This document shows positions 6,122-8,196 of a stretch of 8,196 nt of DNA, in pieces (position 1 is the stretch's first letter; each line of letters opens with the position of its first letter). The DNA is from Gammaproteobacteria bacterium (GTDB taxonomy: Bacteria > Pseudomonadota > Gammaproteobacteria > SZUA-229). A program made the position numbers and the translations under genes. The DNA lies in NCBI GenBank assembly GCA_016191795.1, contig JACPVK010000327.1:1-8196 (forward strand), written 5' to 3'. The notes beneath the pieces are model-generated. The model was not told the DNA's origin. It saw only the letters and a program-made list of their open reading frames with translations, and did no database searches.

Positions 6122-6463
6122 GTGTATGTCTCCAGAAATATTTAAATAAGTAATTGGTTAAAATGTGAGCTTAGGGTTCATGTATAGAACAAAAACCGTT
6201 AATTTGCGCGACTGCACAGTATTTCACATTAAGTTTTTCTTTTATACCTTTGATTGACAATGGGTTCTTCACCCGTTTGGGTGCCATATGGAACCGGTGA
6301 TCGTTGTAAGAGCGGGCCATGCCCGCGACCTTTTAAAAGACGTAGTCCGCAAATGAACGAAAGAAACACTAAAGTTTAAGCGGGATAAGAATTAGCCTGA
6401 CAGGTTTGTCTCTTCCTGACGGGTGTATACGCTAAGCAGACGTGTCGTGGGCATGGCCCGCTC
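6122..6463. other. Pilin leader region and REP pair, no gene
   Basis: These 342 bases lie between the helical-repeat gene and the pilin gene, both read on the minus strand. The part next to the pilin (6122-6300) is AT-rich and should hold its promoter and a 5' leader. No sigma-54 site (TGGCAC-N5-TTGC) is found: TGGCAC is present on the minus strand near 6280 but lacks a -12 partner. No convincing sigma-70 pair stands out. The part from 6306 on is an inverted REP pair with a 114-base spacer that contains the palindrome CTTTTAAAAG (6330-6339) and no gene. Confidence 0.6.
6306..6329 (+). repeat. REP element, left copy of an inverted pair
   Basis: GTAAGAGCGGGCCATGCCCGCGAC has the REP layout: a GTAG-like head (here GTAA) before the palindrome GCGGGC-CAT-GCCCGC (6312-6326). 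It matches the minus-strand copy at 6444-6467 at 22 of 24 positions. With that copy it forms a BIME-like unit. Confidence 0.85.
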
Positions 6464-6467
6464 CTAC
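6444..6467 (-). repeat. REP element, right copy, overlapping a stop codon
   Basis: On the minus strand it begins GTAGGAGCGGGCC, followed by ATGCCCACGAC, with one change (A for G) in the right arm of the palindrome. It is inverted relative to the copy at 6306-6329. Its GTAG head supplies the TAG stop (6464-6466) of the helical-repeat protein gene. Confidence 0.85.
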
Positions 6468-7150
6468 AGGCCGTCGAGTCGTTGCTGTAAAAAACGCAAT
6501 TCATAGGGGTCGGTGATGTCCCCGTTTTGCAAGAGACCGCCAATCAATATTCGCAGCGATTCTTTCTCGCCCATTTCCTCAAGGATGATTAAACGAATGT
6601 CTTTTGCCCAATACGGCACCTCGCTGCCAGCATGGGTGGCCAGCGTTTCGGCATAACGTAAAGCCAGGGGTAAATCTTTTAATTTATGTTTGGCCGCAAT
6701 CGCTGCATCGGCCAGTGCTCGCCAACGGTATTGGGGGTGCTCGGTGAACTTGTCTTCAATAAAATCGAGCATGATGCGCGTGCGTGAGGGGTCATTTACC
6801 GGCGCATAAATATGAGCGGCTGTGAGTAATGGGTAGCTGTCTCGTTCATCCAGTTGCAAACTCAGATCCAGCCACTGGGTCACCCGGGGGTAATCCAGCT
6901 GGTTATAGGGAATGCTGATACCTGGCTGGTTATCGTGCCCCTGCAGCCAGAGATCCAGTACACGCGAAGCGAGTAGGTTGTCGCCCAGTGCCATGAGTGA
7001 AAACAGGGCTGCTGGCGGCGGAGGCGGCAAAGGTTCGTATTGGGGGATGTTGCGGGATTGGGTGGCGTGCCAAAGTAGTTGCAGTGCCAGCGCGGCAATT
7101 AGCAGTGGCAATATTGCATTGGGTAAATGGGATAGTGGACGTTCATTCAT
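6464..7150 (-). CDS. Membrane-anchored helical-repeat (TPR-like) protein, unknown function
   Basis: A 228-residue protein of unknown function. Residues 11-27 are one hydrophobic segment that would anchor it in the inner membrane. A proline-rich linker follows (PLPPPPPAA, 40-48). The rest is alpha-helical, with regularly placed Ala, Leu and Tyr/Trp suggesting three or four TPR-like repeats (about 52-72, 86-115, 140-172, 180-208). Motifs that look conserved include MALGDNLLASRVLDLWLQ, DNQPGISIPY and KHKLKDLPLALRYAE; I believe related proteins exist in other proteobacteria beside ABC and pilin genes, but cannot search here. The start at ATG 7150 has only a weak ribosome site. It lies between the permease and the pilin and might be a scaffold for that system. 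Its TAG stop falls in a REP. Confidence 0.75.
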   Translation of the reverse strand: MNERPLSHLPNAILPLLIAALALQLLWHATQSRNIPQYEPLPPPPPAALFSLMALGDNLLASRVLDLWLQGHDNQPGISIPYNQLDYPRVTQWLDLSLQLDERDSYPLLTAAHIYAPVNDPSRTRIMLDFIEDKFTEHPQYRWRALADAAIAAKHKLKDLPLALRYAETLATHAGSEVPYWAKDIRLIILEEMGEKESLRILIGGLLQNGDITDPYELRFLQQRLDGL

Positions 7151-7165
7151 GACTTAAATATAGTC

Positions 7166-7197
7166 GTAGGTTGGTGCTGAGTGCAGCGAAGCCCAAC
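7166..7197 (+). repeat. Intergenic repeat of the 'GTAGGTTGG...CCCAAC' type
   Basis: The element starts GTAGGTTGGTGCTGAG and ends AGCGAAGCCCAAC. Its ends can pair (TTGG-GCT with AGC-CCAA, with a bulge). 'GTAGGTTGGG...AGCCCAAC' units are frequent between genes in proteobacteria. It lies 16 bases upstream of the helical-repeat protein start, where it may overlap the promoter. Confidence 0.55.
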
Positions 7198-7262
7198 AAT
7201 AGACAAGTGATGATCTGTAATTCCAGTGTGCCTCTAATTAAGTTAAACGACATTATTTGTCT

Positions 7263-7340
7263 CGTCATTCCCGAATGCTTTTGTCGGGAATCTTCTGGAT
7301 ATTTCGCAGGGATTCCCGACAAAAGCATTCGGAAATGACG
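7263..7340. repeat. 30-bp near-perfect inverted repeat, CGTCATTCCCG type
   Basis: Arms 7263-7292 and 7311-7340 are reverse complements at 29 of 30 positions, around an 18-base spacer. Each arm begins CGTCATT(C/T)CCGAATGC on its own strand, and the left arm has an inner hairpin (TTCCCGA/TCGGGAA). 'GTCATTCCCG' inverted repeats are widespread small intergenic elements in beta- and gammaproteobacteria. No clear TA or other target duplication is visible. It separates the permease from the helical-repeat gene and would form a strong hairpin in a shared transcript. Confidence 0.85.
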
Positions 7341-7375
7341 CGGCATGGCTGGTTAGATACTTAATCAGTGCATCC

Positions 7376-8149
7376 CTAGACAAAATTCTTGCGATAAAAA
7401 TCAAACAACGCCACCATCGACAGCAACATCCCATAAACCAGCGTCTGTCCCAGCACCATCATCAATTCCGAAACATTATTCGCCCCATACAACAACCATT
7501 CACTGCGTGTAAATTGATGTAACGACGGTAACAACCACGAAAGCATTTCAACAAAACCATTAATAAATTGCTGGCTGATATCGGTGCTGCGCACAATCGG
7601 ATTCTCCGCCATTAACTGCACTGCCGACATACTGCGCGCCGCCACATAAAATAAAAAAACGGCCGAAATAGCCGCCGGAATTTGCTTAAAGGTAAACAGC
7701 ATCACCAGGCCTAAACACGTCACCAGTAATAATTCACAACAAAAACTCACGCCCCACCACAACACGGCGTAGGGTTCGGCATACATCAGTAGCAGTGTAG
7801 AAAATAACAGCGCAAGTAAAAAACTGATCACGGCAAAACCGGCAAGTTTGCCAAAATAATAACTGGCACGTGGCACATCCATGGCGAGTAATAGTTCCAG
7901 CGATTTATCCTGCATTTCACGCAACACCGTGGTAACAACTATCAGCGCAAGCATTACCACGCCACTGATGCGTAACATGGCGGCAAGGACAGCGATTTGT
8001 ATTTGAGTGTGTTCTGTAATAGCTACATCACCGAGAAAAGCGCTTAAACCGAAGGCGATGAAGCTGATGGTGAGTGCCAGCCATAGTAAACGATTGCGCA
8101 GTGCTTCGAGTAAGGTATAACGGGCAATTACAAAAATTAAACGAGTCAT
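7376..8149 (-). CDS. ABC-2 type transporter permease
   Basis: Inner-membrane subunit of an ABC exporter, 257 residues from the ATG at 8149; an in-frame TTG nine codons earlier is less likely. About six hydrophobic segments are seen (roughly 21-40, 55-76, 103-124, 131-152, 157-178, 228-250). Between the second and third is the ABC-2 hallmark REMQDKSLELLLAMDVPRASYYFGK, where a coupling helix docks on the ATPase. No ATPase is fused to it. The ATPase at 4643-5353 is the candidate partner unless another lies just beyond the window. There is no clear ribosome site, and stop codons of two upstream frames fall at or within nine bases of the ATG. This suggests coupling to an upstream gene. It would correspond to PilI in a PilGHI-like scheme. 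Substrate unknown. Confidence 0.88.
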   Translation of the reverse strand: MTRLIFVIARYTLLEALRNRLLWLALTISFIAFGLSAFLGDVAITEHTQIQIAVLAAMLRISGVVMLALIVVTTVLREMQDKSLELLLAMDVPRASYYFGKLAGFAVISFLLALLFSTLLLMYAEPYAVLWWGVSFCCELLLVTCLGLVMLFTFKQIPAAISAVFLFYVAARSMSAVQLMAENPIVRSTDISQQFINGFVEMLSWLLPSLHQFTRSEWLLYGANNVSELMMVLGQTLVYGMLLSMVALFDFYRKNFV

Positions 8150-8196
8150 ATTTTTATGGGAGCTGGCCTGCCGCAATCATTTTTGCGTAAAGAGTA
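8150..8196 (-). other. Possible 3' end of an upstream gene at the window edge
   Basis: Two minus-strand frames run in from the edge and stop next to the permease start. One ends ...YAKMIAAGQLP with TAA at 8154-8156; the other ends at a TGA overlapping the permease ATG (ATGA). Either would suit translational coupling with an upstream gene, possibly a second ABC ATPase. With fewer than 16 codons, no family can be assigned. Confidence 0.25.

Noticed and set aside
6270..6300. A sigma-54 promoter for the pilin, as seen for many pilA genes
   Set aside because: TGGCAC is present on the minus strand, but no GC at the -12 position is found at the needed distance.
7151..7165. A leaderless promoter for the helical-repeat gene (TATATT just before its ATG)
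   Set aside because: No acceptable -35 hexamer is found at 16 to 18 bases, and AT-rich hexamers are common in such gaps.
2943..7340. A CRISPR array made of the repeated palindromes
   Set aside because: The repeats belong to different families, vary in orientation and are far apart, with no regular spacers or cas genes.
7143..7434. Two overlapping minus-strand frames in the gap between the permease and the helical-repeat gene
   Set aside because: Both read through the 30-bp inverted repeat and into the permease gene in another frame, so they are by-products of the repeat.

Overview
The window looks like chromosomal DNA of a gammaproteobacterium of moderate GC. The mutY gene is followed by the first codons of a yggX-like gene, a pairing typical of that class. 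There is a lipid A phosphoethanolamine transferase, and the intergenic spaces carry 'GTAG'-headed REP-type palindromes common in gammaproteobacteria. The genus cannot be told from this sequence. No rRNA, tRNA, CRISPR array, transposase, integrase or phage gene was seen.

Left part (1-3285). On the minus strand mutY (A/G-specific adenine glycosylase) reads towards a yggX-like start at the window edge; a hairpin with an oligo-T run lies between them. Divergent from mutY, across a 48-base gap, is an EptA/MCR-type phosphoethanolamine transferase with a C-terminal tail that ends in a REP sequence. A 339-base gene-free stretch with two further palindromic repeats follows.

Middle (3286-4642). Molybdopterin biosynthesis: moaC on the minus strand, and moaD-moaE on the plus strand, divergent from it. 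MoaC helps make cyclic pyranopterin monophosphate; MoaD and MoaE form molybdopterin synthase, the next step. A REP half and a 32-bp inverted repeat separate moaE from the convergent ABC gene.

Right part (4643-8196). Four minus-strand genes: an ABC-2-type permease, a membrane-anchored helical-repeat protein of unknown function, a type IV prepilin-like protein, and an ABC ATPase. The gaps between them hold a 30-bp inverted repeat, an inverted REP pair and a clear intrinsic terminator. A pilin beside an ABC exporter recalls pilA-pilGHI of Myxococcus xanthus, where an ABC transporter is needed for type IV pili. This right-hand cluster is the best candidate for an incompletely described system. 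The other striking feature is the density and variety of palindromic repeats, two of which supply the stop codons of the genes they abut.
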